Source: Kazachstania africana CBS 2517 (Eukaryota > Ascomycota > Saccharomycetes > Saccharomycetales > Saccharomycetaceae). From it: a stretch of 64,000 bases of DNA. The position numbers were made by a program, and so were the translations under genes. The notes below the pieces were generated by a model. It worked only from the letters and a program-made list of their open reading frames with translations, was not told where the DNA came from and did no database searches. Every line of letters begins with the position of its first letter. The first letter of the stretch is position 1. Positions 1 to 10,499 of this stretch are shown in pieces. The DNA is taken from the NCBI RefSeq assembly GCF_000304475.1, contig NC_018941.1, positions 682,001 to 746,000 on the forward strand, given 5' to 3'.

Positions 1-1102
1 GTAGCAGTTCACCTTTTACTTCATCAAGAATTGGTGATTGAACCATTTTCTCCGAGGATACCAAAGATATCATAAATTCCAAAAATGAGTACCTGAAGTT
101 TAAATAATTCACGTTGTTTTTTAGAGTTGAAGTTTCAATGGTTCCCAGGAAAGTCCGGAGTAATTTGTAAACTTTCAAGTAAGCTGTTGCATTCAATTCA
201 CTATGCAATAAAAAGTGAAGTTCTTTAACGAAAAAGTATTTATGATAGCCGTATTCGGTCAAAGTTCCATTTTTCAAGCTTTCAGATACTGATATTTGTG
301 AGTTTTCATCTGAGGAGACAGCAAAATGGTTCTCAAGTTTATGATCTTTCAGCTTTAGGGTATCATTCATCAGCAACAATTTTCTTAGTAATGATTTGAT
401 CATGGACAGTTGACTAATTCCTTCGTCTACAATGTTAAATTCTGAGTATAAATCTAATAATCGCTCCTGTATTACTAGTTGTTCAACGCTTGGAGGTTGA
501 CCGTGATGTTTACCAAGGTCGTTTTTTAAATAGTCTAAGCGTTGCTGAAATATCTTCAACAAATATGACTTGATATTCTGGCTCAATTGATTCCAAAATG
601 CTTCTTTTTCCTTGGGAGATTTGTATACAGACTTTAACTCTAGCGCTTGTACGTCAGGGAAATCCTTTTCAATTTTCTCCATTATAGACATTGTCTTGAA
701 GATATTAATATCAATGATTTCAGCATTAGCATATAAGAAGATAATGGGCACACTTGGCAGCTGTAATTCATGTTGACTACCTGTATCCTGTCCTTGTACT
801 TCCGGCAGCCATTGCCTTATAAGTGGACGAACTTTCGACCGATATTCATCGACAGATATACAATTTACGATGATAAAATTAATGAAGGGACTGTTCATAC
901 CTAATTTTCCATGCCCATTGTGATTTGCTGCGTGTAAGCTGACTGGAAGTCTACCAATGGTCCTAATTGAGCCAGCTGGGGACTTCCAATGGACATTTTC
1001 TAAAGGGAAGATTTTCCTGAATTCGTCCCTGATACTTTCAAAAAGATCAAAGGGATCAAAATAACTCAATATAATTGATGTTCCATCGGCATCCTGGTCC
1101 AT
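1..1102 (-). CDS. TRS130: TRAPPII complex subunit Trs130, N-terminal part (gene runs off the window)
   Basis: The reverse strand is open from an ATG at 1102 to the window edge, about 367 codons, and the last complete codons before the edge are still in frame. The translation begins MDQDADGTSIILSYFDPFDL and continues with an FPLENVHWKSP segment, which resembles the start of yeast Trs130. In-frame stops lie just upstream, so this is the natural start. Trs130 (about 1100 residues in S. cerevisiae) is a TRAPPII subunit needed for Rab GTPase activation in late-Golgi traffic. It is divergent with ESC1, as YMR218C and YMR219W are in S. cerevisiae, which supports the call. The C-terminal two thirds lie outside the window. 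Confidence 0.85.
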   Translation of the reverse strand, partial: MDQDADGTSIILSYFDPFDLFESIRDEFRKIFPLENVHWKSPAGSIRTIGRLPVSLHAANHNGHGKLGMNSPFINFIIVNCISVDEYRSKVRPLIRQWLPEVQGQDTGSQHELQLPSVPIIFLYANAEIIDINIFKTMSIMEKIEKDFPDVQALELKSVYKSPKEKEAFWNQLSQNIKSYLLKIFQQRLDYLKNDLGKHHGQPPSVEQLVIQERLLDLYSEFNIVDEGISQLSMIKSLLRKLLLMNDTLKLKDHKLENHFAVSSDENSQISVSESLKNGTLTEYGYHKYFFVKELHFLLHSELNATAYLKVYKLLRTFLGTIETSTLKNNVNYLNFRYSFLEFMISLVSSEKMVQSPILDEVKGELL

Positions 1103-1306
1103 TTTAGTGCTTATAGTCCTTTGAATGTGCTCATCTTCTATATTCAATGTGATCTGTAAGATATGATTTTTCTACAGAACATGCGAAAACGCAAAACTCT
1201 GAAAAAAATAATATAATTATATTGAAAAGGGAATTTGATATTATCAGTGTAAACAAAGCTCATCCGCTCAGAGATACACTTAAGTCATTAGCATAGAAAT
1301 ACCAGT

Positions 1307-4300
1307 ATGGGTAGTGACTCTAAAAAGAAAGATGAAAAACAGTCTAGGTTGAGCTTGTCAGCTCCTACTCGGAATCTCAAGCAATACAAGTCGATATTTG
1401 ATCAAAGATACAGATCTAAGAGTAGAGGGACAGGGTTTAGGGTGAGTAAACCAAAATGTTTAGATACTAATCGTCGTTTGCAAAGGGAAAGCGATACTGT
1501 CAAAGCCTCTACTTGGGTGAACTCTCTTATTGAAAGGGGAAGGCATATACTTTCAGAAATACACAATGATGACATGAAATTTGAAGCTGAACTCAGGGAT
1601 CTTGAAAGGACAACTAGAATCGAAGAATCTATTGTTAACGATATCCTTGAAAAGCATACTGAGATCGCTGTGCCCTATGAAAAAGCTGACTTGATAGCTG
1701 CAGGTAGTGCTGATGAGAACAATCAACTAATACTCCCAAATAGTGGAACACGTCTAGAAAATTCCGAAAGCACTGAACAGGAGGAATCTAATAGCGAGGA
1801 TAACTCAGAAAGCGATGCTTCTTTAGTAATTTTGTCCAGTTCAGAAGAAAATAGTATTAGTGAGATGCGAGCGGAAGATGAAGATATCTCTTCTTCAGAG
1901 GAATACGAAACTATAAAGCGCAGTATAGCTGAGGAAGCTTTATTGAATATGGCAAATTATGAGAACACTGGAGAGGAATACCCCCAGGGCTCTCCAGAAC
2001 ACCATTTTGCAGATACTGATTTTGGAAAAATATTTACTGATATTTCACATGATGTACATGGTGAAATGGAGATGGCTCATGATTTCCAAGAACCTTCTAA
2101 GAACCAAACGAGCGGATCAATGTTTGATTTGGTTCCACTATCTCATGACCAGAGATCAGAAATGAAAGAACAGGAACAAGAACAAGGGGAAGAGGAAGAG
2201 GAAGATGAAGATGAGATGTCAGCTGTATTGTCAGATACTAGCATACAAAGGGAAGAATTATTAGAAGAAAGTGAAAATGAAAATCCTTCTGAAGAGGCTT
2301 TCGAATCTAATTCAGAGGATGAACAACTTGAGGAGATCCCAGATGATATTCGATATCCTTCGAATGAATCTGCAGCACACCTTTTATATGACGAAAATCA
2401 TGAAAATCACGGCGCCCATAATTTTGATACTGCTTTCAGTAGACCTGAATTGAGTTCAATAGCACATATTTTGGGAAATATCGAAGAAGAGAGAAAGAAT
2501 GTATCACAGGGCCATACTCAGACAAATGAAGCAGAAAACTATATTGGTTCAGACACTGAGAACACCAGTCATATACGTGATGAAAATTTAAAGGAAATTG
2601 AATCTTCCTCTGAGCCTGATACTTCTGAGCAGTACTATACAGGTATTACCGAAACTCATATTTTAGATCATAATTCTAGCGATGATATAAATCAAGAAGA
2701 GAAACAAGAGAGAAATTCTGACGAAGATTTTGTGCATAATCGAGCTTTCACGAAACTGGAATTCAATGAAGGCCTAAACAGCGACTATGATGAAGAATTA
2801 GACCAAGGAACAAAACATAATATATCTGCTCCTGTCAGTTCCAAAGGCATTGATGTTGTTATACATGAAATCAGCAGTAGTGAGGAAGATATTTCTGAAA
2901 ATGACGGTGAAGCCTTTGAAAATTCATCTAATGATTCTCTCTCTGATGAAAAAGAGGGTAGTTTTGTAGAGAATGACATAAACGCTAACAAGAAACAAGG
3001 CTATGAGAACGAACACTTACAGGTACATCACGATCAGATCGATGTCCAGAATAAAGAATACAGTGCAGAAAATCCTATTGCTATTACCTCAGACATTGAA
3101 GGCGACATACAAGATCATATGAATGGCCCAAGAAACTTTTTTGGAAAGGACGTCGAGGGGATACATACGGATGAGGAAGGACAAGAACAACGTTTTTTCA
3201 AGGCTGCCCCCTCACATGTTATTAACAATATGAGAAGTGACAAAGTTTTGTCAAATAATGATACATATAATAGCATTGAGACGGACATACATAGCAACCA
3301 GAATGTATCTCCCCTTAAGGACGTGGACCATAATACTACCTTTGATAAACGCGAGACAGTTCTCTCTCCCCAAAGCTCACCAACCCCCGGCTACCTAAAT
3401 TCTGAAGGTAATTCTTTTTATTACTCTACGCTAGAAAATTTGGAGCCCTCTAATGATGTCGTCACTGAACAGGTCAAATCTGCATACGAAGTGATTATAT
3501 CAGGTTCTACATACAGTTCAACGTCATTTGATGATAATGCAGATGTATTACCGTCGCCTCTAGAATACATTTCGCCTTATGTCAATCATGCAGCTTTTAC
3601 ATCCGAAGAAGTGGGGGAAAAGGAGAAAGAATATTTAAGAGAAACCTTGATAAAATTGGGGCTAGTTCCTCAAAACTCTAAAAATCCAGAGGAGGGCAGT
3701 GAAGTGTCAGATACTTCTTTTTATACTGTAGGACAGGCCGAGAACTCGTCAGAAGCTCATAAGGAGTCGGAAGATGAAAATCGTGGTCAAGCGACCCCAA
3801 AACATATGGAGGCAAGTTCAGTGCACCTTCCGAATTCAGAAGCGGAGGACGAAGATGCAGTTTTTTCTACTCCCAGGACGGGTGATCGAGTAGTAGATCA
3901 AAACGAACAAATTGCATTTGCTGAGGAAAGAAGTGGTCAACAGTCAGAGCAAGAATATATATATGAATTTCCGCGTGAATCAAATTCTGAAAATAAGGAA
4001 ATCGACAAATTCGAAAGCACGGTATTGAGTGACGTCTCCTATATTACTGCAACCGCTGAACCGGTAAATGGCGTAGAAAATAATGAAGCTGAAGACTCTT
4101 TCTATGAAAGCTTGCAAGAAGGTACCGAAGACTTTCCCATAGTGAAGGAAGAAGGCGCACATGAAAATATACCAGCGACAAGTGACAAAGATATTGATAT
4201 TTATGAAAATGTCGAACTTACGGTTTTAGGTGAAACCTCACAAGATCATTCAACACCTGATTTTGCTAATTCTAATATCATATCCGTTGATGGTCTAGCC

Positions 4301-5806
4301 ATGGAAAATTTATCAATCCGACCTGAATATGAGGATGCAGTTTCGGATACAAATGCGATTGTACTGCCTAAAGAACAGTCCCATTCCCATGGCGTGCCTG
4401 AAACCCAAATCGTTCCTTTTGCCAAGAAAAATTATAGTACGGACGGTGAAGTACTGGAGGATGTTGATGTAGTAAGTATAAAGACCGATGAGAAAGGCCA
4501 AACTCATCTTACTACTTCAGATATCTCTGAAGTTGCTCAAGATGAGCTAATAAATACAACAGGCCTCTATGAGAACGTTGACTCGTTATTGGAGCCAGAA
4601 CTTTCGGATGATGCCAACGAGCGAATAGAGGTGAGTAGCACTTCTAGTGATAAAAAACAGCTGAAATCTCAAAATGCATTGCACGAGCAACCTCGTCACG
4701 ATCCAATTCGTTCAAAACTTTTAACTATGCCAACCTACATGGTAGGAAAATTGGTACATGGAGTAAAGAATGTTGCTGATGTGGCTAATGAATTTGTAAG
4801 GAGAATAGACGCAATAGGCGATTTGCATGATGAGCTCTTGGAAGAACAACCTATTGAAGAAGGAGCTAGCAATGGCGGTGAATTAGCGGGACAGCAGTTA
4901 CCACAAACAAGCACTGTAAAAGATCCATCTTCATTGCTTGACGTTTCCGCATCAATAGCTGAGGAAACAAATTTAAAATATGATTATTCCAAGAAAAATA
5001 CGCCTTCGGTTCTTAGAATGAATGATCTGGATGAAGGGTATAAAGAAAAAGTCGTTGCGTCCGTGCAAGCTCTCGAAGTTTTGGCGGATGAACTTCGTGA
5101 TACGAATAAGTCGATACCAGTTGCCAATTCTGAGCAAGATGATACATCTGAGTTTGAAGAAAGCTTGAATAAGCGGACTACTCGTATTTTGAACGATGAA
5201 CGTCCTGAATTGAGTATGCACATTGATGATATGGAAATCGACGATGAGCAGCCTGACAATGTGGCAAAGACAGAATTTGAATTCGATCTAACTGAAAAGG
5301 TAGCCCGTAATGTAACCAATCCAGAAAAATCTAAGACCAAGACAATAACATCAGTAAGAGTCAACGGAACTGACAATGAGGATCACATTGGTCATACAGA
5401 TAATAATATATTAGATGGCATGGAAAGGATAAAACGAGAGCTTATTTTAGACGAAAATGAGAGTTCTTCGGAAGTTCCTGAGCAGACTGGATCAAGTCTA
5501 CTGAAAGAGAGTTCTCCAGAGGCGTCTCTACATACTATCAAAAATCCTGAAGAACAAACAAAGAAGGATGGCAGGGCCTCAACAAGCAAAGCAGTAGACA
5601 GACAACGGGTCAGTAAGGCTGATTCAAACAGCGAGAACACTGATGCTAAGGCTACCACAACAGTTCCTACTAGCGAAAGATCGAAGAAGAGGAGGGTGCC
5701 AAGAAGAAGAAAGAGACCATTAACGGGAGCATCTGCAACCCAAGGCCCAACAAAGAGGTTAAGAAAACGCTCTTTACGGAAACCAAGACCACCTAAGCAT
5801 AAGTAA
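1307..5806 (+). CDS. ESC1: Esc1-like nuclear-periphery silencing protein
   Basis: This 1499-residue protein is dominated by acidic and serine-rich sequence, with recurring SSSEE-type clusters near residues 183, 205 and 525 that look like casein kinase II sites. It ends in a strongly basic tail (KKRRVPRRRKRP and following) that would serve as a nuclear signal. One less acidic stretch, about residues 1125-1175, contains MVGKLVHGVKNVADVANEF and may be amphipathic. S. cerevisiae Esc1 (1658 residues) sits at the inner nuclear periphery, anchors silent chromatin through Sir4 and helps organise the nuclear basket. The call rests mainly on composition and on position between TRS130 and ERG8, because this family diverges fast. 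The start is the first ATG of the frame. Confidence 0.8.
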   Translation: MGSDSKKKDEKQSRLSLSAPTRNLKQYKSIFDQRYRSKSRGTGFRVSKPKCLDTNRRLQRESDTVKASTWVNSLIERGRHILSEIHNDDMKFEAELRDLERTTRIEESIVNDILEKHTEIAVPYEKADLIAAGSADENNQLILPNSGTRLENSESTEQEESNSEDNSESDASLVILSSSEENSISEMRAEDEDISSSEEYETIKRSIAEEALLNMANYENTGEEYPQGSPEHHFADTDFGKIFTDISHDVHGEMEMAHDFQEPSKNQTSGSMFDLVPLSHDQRSEMKEQEQEQGEEEEEDEDEMSAVLSDTSIQREELLEESENENPSEEAFESNSEDEQLEEIPDDIRYPSNESAAHLLYDENHENHGAHNFDTAFSRPELSSIAHILGNIEEERKNVSQGHTQTNEAENYIGSDTENTSHIRDENLKEIESSSEPDTSEQYYTGITETHILDHNSSDDINQEEKQERNSDEDFVHNRAFTKLEFNEGLNSDYDEELDQGTKHNISAPVSSKGIDVVIHEISSSEEDISENDGEAFENSSNDSLSDEKEGSFVENDINANKKQGYENEHLQVHHDQIDVQNKEYSAENPIAITSDIEGDIQDHMNGPRNFFGKDVEGIHTDEEGQEQRFFKAAPSHVINNMRSDKVLSNNDTYNSIETDIHSNQNVSPLKDVDHNTTFDKRETVLSPQSSPTPGYLNSEGNSFYYSTLENLEPSNDVVTEQVKSAYEVIISGSTYSSTSFDDNADVLPSPLEYISPYVNHAAFTSEEVGEKEKEYLRETLIKLGLVPQNSKNPEEGSEVSDTSFYTVGQAENSSEAHKESEDENRGQATPKHMEASSVHLPNSEAEDEDAVFSTPRTGDRVVDQNEQIAFAEERSGQQSEQEYIYEFPRESNSENKEIDKFESTVLSDVSYITATAEPVNGVENNEAEDSFYESLQEGTEDFPIVKEEGAHENIPATSDKDIDIYENVELTVLGETSQDHSTPDFANSNIISVDGLAMENLSIRPEYEDAVSDTNAIVLPKEQSHSHGVPETQIVPFAKKNYSTDGEVLEDVDVVSIKTDEKGQTHLTTSDISEVAQDELINTTGLYENVDSLLEPELSDDANERIEVSSTSSDKKQLKSQNALHEQPRHDPIRSKLLTMPTYMVGKLVHGVKNVADVANEFVRRIDAIGDLHDELLEEQPIEEGASNGGELAGQQLPQTSTVKDPSSLLDVSASIAEETNLKYDYSKKNTPSVLRMNDLDEGYKEKVVASVQALEVLADELRDTNKSIPVANSEQDDTSEFEESLNKRTTRILNDERPELSMHIDDMEIDDEQPDNVAKTEFEFDLTEKVARNVTNPEKSKTKTITSVRVNGTDNEDHIGHTDNNILDGMERIKRELILDENESSSEVPEQTGSSLLKESSPEASLHTIKNPEEQTKKDGRASTSKAVDRQRVSKADSNSENTDAKATTTVPTSERSKKRRVPRRRKRPLTGASATQGPTKRLRKRSLRKPRPPKHK

Positions 5807-6028
5807 GTTACTTAACAAGTTATATAAATATAATTTAAAGGACTTTTAGAATTCAAAATGTTTTGAGCTTCCTAAAGCTTCGCATCGGTATTTTCGCCCT
5901 GGGTCATATCTTATGTTACCGGCCGATATTTGATATAAGAATAAAGTGGCCAGAAAGTAAAAACTTGCAGTATATGATAGTTGTAACCAAACCTCACATC
6001 TCGCCTCAATTGATCACTCTGAAACGCA

Positions 6029-7393
6029 ATGGGGTATAATAGGGCCTTCAGTGCGCCAGGAAAAGCACTTTTGGTGGGTGGATATTTGGTTCTGGATAGT
6101 CGCTATAAGGCGTACGTTATTGCCTTGTCTTCCCGTATGCATGCTGTAGTATCAGCTGCCAATGAAGCTAATGCCGAAGGTTCATATAGAGTTTTGGTTA
6201 CAAGCGCTCAGTTTAATGATGACCAATGGAGCTATACCGTTTCAAAGAAAGAAGGCTTTTTGCCAGCAGAAGATAATAATCGAACTAATCCGTTCATTGA
6301 GCAAGTTATTTTTAATGTTTTCAACTACTTCTTCGATAATGTAGAACAAGTACCAAACGTTATCAGAATTCAAATATTTTCTGATCCAGAGTATCACTCT
6401 CAGGAAAATACATATGTGGTTTCTAATAAATACAAGCATTTCAATTTTCATAAAAAAGGTATTACAGACGTGCCAAAAACAGGTTTGGGCTCATCTGCTG
6501 GTTTGGTAACGGTTCTGACAGCTGCACTCTGTTCAGTCTTAATGGAAGAATCATTAACGCCTTTAAACGCAACGAATGCAGAGCATCTAAAAATTGTTCA
6601 TAATCTTGCGCAGGTAGCACACTGTCAAGCCCAGGGCAAAATAGGAAGTGGTTTTGATGTTGCTGCCGCAACGTATGGTTCTATTCTCTACAACAGATTT
6701 GCGCCTGATTTAGTCTCTGATCTACCAAAGATGAATCCAAAACATATTCGACAATACCACCGTGCTTTAGTTGCTTTGGTGGAAAGAATCGATTGGAACA
6801 TATCAACAGAACGCATAAAACTGCCCCGGGGATTGAAGTTGATAATGGGAGATGTTAATAGCGGTTCCGAAACAGTTAAATTGGTTGCAAAGGTCAAGAG
6901 GTGGTACCAGGAGAATTTACCTCGTAGTCTGGAGATCTATGAGAAGATAAATGATAATAATATGAAAGTCATCGTAGGATTTTCAAAGCTAAACCAGTTG
7001 AGTGAAACAAATCCGGAATATTATAAGAAGATATTGGAAAGTTTGATCCAGCCAAGTGGTAAAAAGTATGTCGAACTGGAAGAGATTCAAGATGCTGTAA
7101 ATACCATACGTGAACAATTCAGAATCATCACACAAGAATCCGGTGCTGACGTAGAACCAAGTATTCAAACTGAATTATTGGATGCATGTATGAATTTGAA
7201 AGGGGTACTAACTGGTGTTGTTCCTGGAGCTGGTGGCTATGACGCCATTTCATTAATTGCTACGGAAAATACGGAGTTATTTCAAGAAACTGAAAACAGG
7301 GAAGACTTTAAGAATGTTTCATGGCTTAAGATAAAGCAAGCGGATCTTGGCTTGATGGAAGAGGATTATCTCCATTATAAAGGTCTTGAATAG
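6029..7393 (+). CDS. ERG8: Phosphomevalonate kinase
   Basis: Erg8 phosphorylates mevalonate 5-phosphate to the diphosphate in the mevalonate route to isoprenoids and ergosterol, in the cytosol. The 454-residue product matches the S. cerevisiae length (451). It has the GHMP-kinase signatures: an N-terminal FSAPGKALLVGGYLVLD, the ATP-binding loop PKTGLGSSAG near residues 149-158, the invariant block HCQAQGKIGSGFDVAAA, and the C-terminal GAGGYDAI near residue 397. The ATG at 6029 aligns with the known start. It lies downstream of ESC1 in the S. cerevisiae order and converges with the YMR221C-type gene. Confidence 0.97.
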   Translation: MGYNRAFSAPGKALLVGGYLVLDSRYKAYVIALSSRMHAVVSAANEANAEGSYRVLVTSAQFNDDQWSYTVSKKEGFLPAEDNNRTNPFIEQVIFNVFNYFFDNVEQVPNVIRIQIFSDPEYHSQENTYVVSNKYKHFNFHKKGITDVPKTGLGSSAGLVTVLTAALCSVLMEESLTPLNATNAEHLKIVHNLAQVAHCQAQGKIGSGFDVAAATYGSILYNRFAPDLVSDLPKMNPKHIRQYHRALVALVERIDWNISTERIKLPRGLKLIMGDVNSGSETVKLVAKVKRWYQENLPRSLEIYEKINDNNMKVIVGFSKLNQLSETNPEYYKKILESLIQPSGKKYVELEEIQDAVNTIREQFRIITQESGADVEPSIQTELLDACMNLKGVLTGVVPGAGGYDAISLIATENTELFQETENREDFKNVSWLKIKQADLGLMEEDYLHYKGLE

Positions 7394-7729
7394 GATAATC
7401 TAGAATAAAAGAAGTAGTTCTACTAAATGGATCGTTCATGCAATCAACTAATATTGACGGTCGTATATAAATATACACTTTCTTATGGGTCATTGATAGT
7501 ATTATAGATAAAAAAAGGACTTAAATTTGAGGATCTTGAGATTTTTAAAGTCTCATATTCCTATATAAGTGCTGGTAAAATGGCGGTGTCTATCTAAGCT
7601 CTTACACACAGATTTAGCTGTTTTATCAGGTAATTAACTCTAAGTGGAAAACAACATAAATATAAGGTTACCAAGATGAAGTAAATGGATATACCACAAA
7701 CTTAATATAGAATTGGCATTTAGATACAT
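7394..7729. other. Convergent intergenic region ERG8 / YMR221C-type gene
   Basis: This 336 bp, AT-rich stretch holds the 3' ends of two converging genes. I see no ORF, RNA gene or repeat in it. Confidence 0.6.
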
Positions 7730-9235
7730 TCAGTAATTCTCGCAAAATTGCTGAGGTCCTTGTTTCCTCATAAGCTGAACATGTATGTATTTCAATAAAA
7801 TACATGCAGATAGAATCGACGCAAAAAGTAAAAGCAGATTAACTGGTATAGGATTCATATTGAAAACAATGTGAGTGCATTTGTCTAACCAATTTTGGCC
7901 AAAATTACAAAACCCGCAAATACAAATTAGTAATCCATAAACGGTACCAAAGGTGTCAAAACCAAATATCTTTGAGGAATAATCAGAAACCACAGTGTAA
8001 TAAAAAGGTCTGTAAACTACTAGTAATAAGATACCCATCAAATTTAGTGAGAATGAATTTGGTATTAAACCGAGCAAGGATATAATAACTGAAGTCACTG
8101 ACATCAGAACTAACACATTGAACGTTTTCATTTTATCCAAAATCATACCTATAAATGGAATTGAAATTACACCACCCAATGGTAAAAGAATATCAAATAT
8201 ATGATTCATTTCCAAAGCTAAATCAATATTCCCTAAAAGATATTCTTCTTGAGAACGGATGGTGGCGATAAAATAATTGATTCTTAACATAGAGATTACA
8301 GAAAAAACCAGCATGAGATAAAACCAAGGTGACTTAATTTGGTCCTTTGCTTCAAGATTATGCAAAATTCCAAAAACACCACCACTCTTTTCTTCTAATT
8401 GTCCTTCTATGTAAACTTCCAGCACTGATTTTCTACGGTGTAGATGGTTTTCTGAACTACTATGCTGAATAAACTCGTCTCCAGTCTCTTGTGGCAGCAA
8501 TGCTTGTGTTTCATTCTCTTCTGAGATGCTAGTAGCATCGTTTTCTCTCGCTAGTTCACCATTTTCATTCAATCCTTCTATTGACAGTTTTGCCATATTT
8601 GCTCGAGTTTTATAAGAGCTGTGAGGCATTATTGTAAGTTGACAAAGGAGGATAAATGTAGGAACTAACAGATAAAGACTAAAAAAGTTGTGTAGGGATA
8701 GGTTCAAGCTTCCTTTTTGGTAGCAAATCCTATATAGAACAAATAATGCAGAGGAGCTGTCAAATGCACCTGTTAATAATGCTAATATTGATCCGGATTT
8801 TGTTGGGAAACTATTGGCTAGCTGGAAACTGGAAATAAAGACAAATGGGCCACCAATAGCTAAAAGTATGTAGCCTGCCAAATATGGATCAAAGAACAAA
8901 GGAAGTGATGATGCCCAGATGAACATAGATGAAGCCAGAGTTAAAAAAAGGCTACCAATTATCCCACATACTCGAGGCCCATAGTTGTCAAGAATATAAC
9001 CGACCGGGAACGCCATTACATTTGTAATTCCGGCACTTACAGCAAACATAAAGTTCAATCTTAAATCTTGTTCTATACATGGTTCTTGGAAACTATTATT
9101 CTGGGAAGCACTACAGTATTCTGAGTATACACCTTCTTCAATCAGAACTACCTTGAAAGCTGCAAATCCAAAAATAATACCAGCAGAGCATAAGCACCAA
9201 AGGGTTGCACAGAAGATTTGAATTACCCTTAACAT
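7730..9235 (-). CDS. Major-facilitator-type membrane protein, YMR221C family
   Basis: This 501-residue protein has two bundles of about six hydrophobic helices separated by a hydrophilic loop (about residues 205-295, acidic, containing ETQALLPQETGDEF), the layout of a major-facilitator transporter. The N-terminal half has YILDNYGPRVCG after helix 2, the second half GMILDKMKTFNVL, both typical cytosolic-loop positions of the fold. S. cerevisiae YMR221C (FMP42, about 504 residues) lies in the same place between ERG8 and FSH2 and has no established substrate. Identity is by length, architecture and synteny. The substrate cannot be told from sequence. Confidence 0.85.
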   Translation of the reverse strand: MLRVIQIFCATLWCLCSAGIIFGFAAFKVVLIEEGVYSEYCSASQNNSFQEPCIEQDLRLNFMFAVSAGITNVMAFPVGYILDNYGPRVCGIIGSLFLTLASSMFIWASSLPLFFDPYLAGYILLAIGGPFVFISSFQLANSFPTKSGSILALLTGAFDSSSALFVLYRICYQKGSLNLSLHNFFSLYLLVPTFILLCQLTIMPHSSYKTRANMAKLSIEGLNENGELARENDATSISEENETQALLPQETGDEFIQHSSSENHLHRRKSVLEVYIEGQLEEKSGGVFGILHNLEAKDQIKSPWFYLMLVFSVISMLRINYFIATIRSQEEYLLGNIDLALEMNHIFDILLPLGGVISIPFIGMILDKMKTFNVLVLMSVTSVIISLLGLIPNSFSLNLMGILLLVVYRPFYYTVVSDYSSKIFGFDTFGTVYGLLICICGFCNFGQNWLDKCTHIVFNMNPIPVNLLLLFASILSACILLKYIHVQLMRKQGPQQFCENY

Positions 9236-9617
9236 GTCGATAGAGTGTAGATCTAAGGACTTTAGGTAATATTCATGGAATATCTTATATATATGTGCAA
9301 GACTAGAGCTAACTCTTCGATATTATATATATCATCTCCTCTACAATGTACATGAAAACATACATATATCAATACTAATAATCACGTGATTAACGTTCAT
9401 TTCAAAGTACCTCTCATTAGCGGAGCTGTATATTCTATCTATAACTAAGATGCCTATAGACGTTTGGATAATGGCTGAGCTACAATTGGTCCTTTTGTGA
9501 AGTTTTCAACTCTATATTTTTCATATGAGGCGTGTATTGATGCAATATGGATAATTTTATTTATAACTGAATTTAGAATGACCAGTAGGCATACCTGACT
9601 TAGTTGAACACAAAGGC
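9236..9617. other. Promoter of YMR221C-type gene with E-box palindrome
   Basis: This 382 bp spacer lies upstream of the YMR221C-type gene and downstream of FSH2, both on the minus strand. A perfect 14 bp palindrome TAATCACGTGATTA at 9379-9392 contains TCACGTGA, the Cbf1-type E-box. There is no sign of a centromere around it: no CDEIII-like element or long AT-only block follows. Nothing else was recognised. Confidence 0.5.
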
Positions 9618-10277
9618 CTAAGCATCTAAGTTATCTAACCAGGTCACAATTTTTTTCAAAAATGATTTGGAACTGGGAATGAAATGACCTCCCGGATGAG
9701 TTAGCATGGTTTTGCTGTCATTTGTACAAGAATTGAATAAACCCTCGACCTTTTCAGGCCCCGTTATGGTATCAAGTTCTCCCTTTACATGTAGTGATGG
9801 AATTGAGATTGGGTGATTATCATATTGTGATTGGTACGCAGCAGGCTTGAATCTGAACCCACTAAAAACCATAAAAAATTTAGGACATGGTTGTTCATCT
9901 AATGACAATCCCAATAAAGAATTGATATCTGTCATTAGGTACCCAGTAACTGCAGCTCCCTGACTGAATCCTACAAAGCCTTCAAAAGGCCCGTGTTCTA
10001 TTATAAAATCATGTAGGTAATCAATAGTACTCTTTGGCAGCGAATAGGTGTCATTCACTGTGTCAGTTTTTATCCACGTAGGAACGTCGGCAGATGATGA
10101 AGGAATACCTGTTGTTAAGTCACTTGGTAAATCTGCTACCGGATACCTGTTTGGTGCAGTAGCAAATTGTAGTTCATAGCCAATTTTCTCTAACTCAGCA
10201 CGAAAGAACTTCGTCTTTGAGGCGAAATATTCACCCGTTTGGCCTAAACCATGCAGCATTAAAACTTTTTTTGTCAT
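9618..10277 (-). CDS. FSH2: Family of serine hydrolases protein
   Basis: This is a 219-residue alpha/beta hydrolase of the yeast FSH family. The nucleophile elbow GFSQG gives Ser105. Asp169 (in GELDTI) and His198 (in GGHFIP) complete the catalytic triad, and HGLGQTG near residue 9 is the oxyanion strand. S. cerevisiae has FSH1, FSH2 and FSH3; length (FSH2 is 223 residues, FSH3 266) and position between the YMR221C-type gene and MRE11 favour FSH2, but FSH3 is its duplicate and cannot be excluded. The family resembles the OVCA2 hydrolases; the physiological substrate is unknown. UBP8, which follows FSH2 in S. cerevisiae, is absent. Confidence 0.88.
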   Translation of the reverse strand: MTKKVLMLHGLGQTGEYFASKTKFFRAELEKIGYELQFATAPNRYPVADLPSDLTTGIPSSSADVPTWIKTDTVNDTYSLPKSTIDYLHDFIIEHGPFEGFVGFSQGAAVTGYLMTDINSLLGLSLDEQPCPKFFMVFSGFRFKPAAYQSQYDNHPISIPSLHVKGELDTITGPEKVEGLFNSCTNDSKTMLTHPGGHFIPSSKSFLKKIVTWLDNLDA

Positions 10278-10499
10278 AATATCGTAATTTCCTGTGGCGT
10301 TGTGATACTATTAAATAAGCAGTTCCTATATATCAACTTTGTTGTCAAATCTTATAATTAATGTGTTCGCATGTGAAGAGCATCTTTTCTGATATATTTA
10401 ATGCGAAAATAAATTCGATGCAAAGCTGGAAATATCTATCTAATTATATAATCCTTGAGAAAATTAAATGCAATTGACTATGCTTGGAAAACGACTGGT

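Noticed and set aside
4984..5376. 130-codon ORF on the minus strand within ESC1
   Set aside because: It is a serine-rich reverse shadow of the ESC1 coding frame.
9379..9392. Centromere element I (TAATCACGTGATTA)
   Set aside because: No CDEII-like long AT block followed by a CDEIII-like CCGAA element is seen; the site is taken as a Cbf1-type promoter site.
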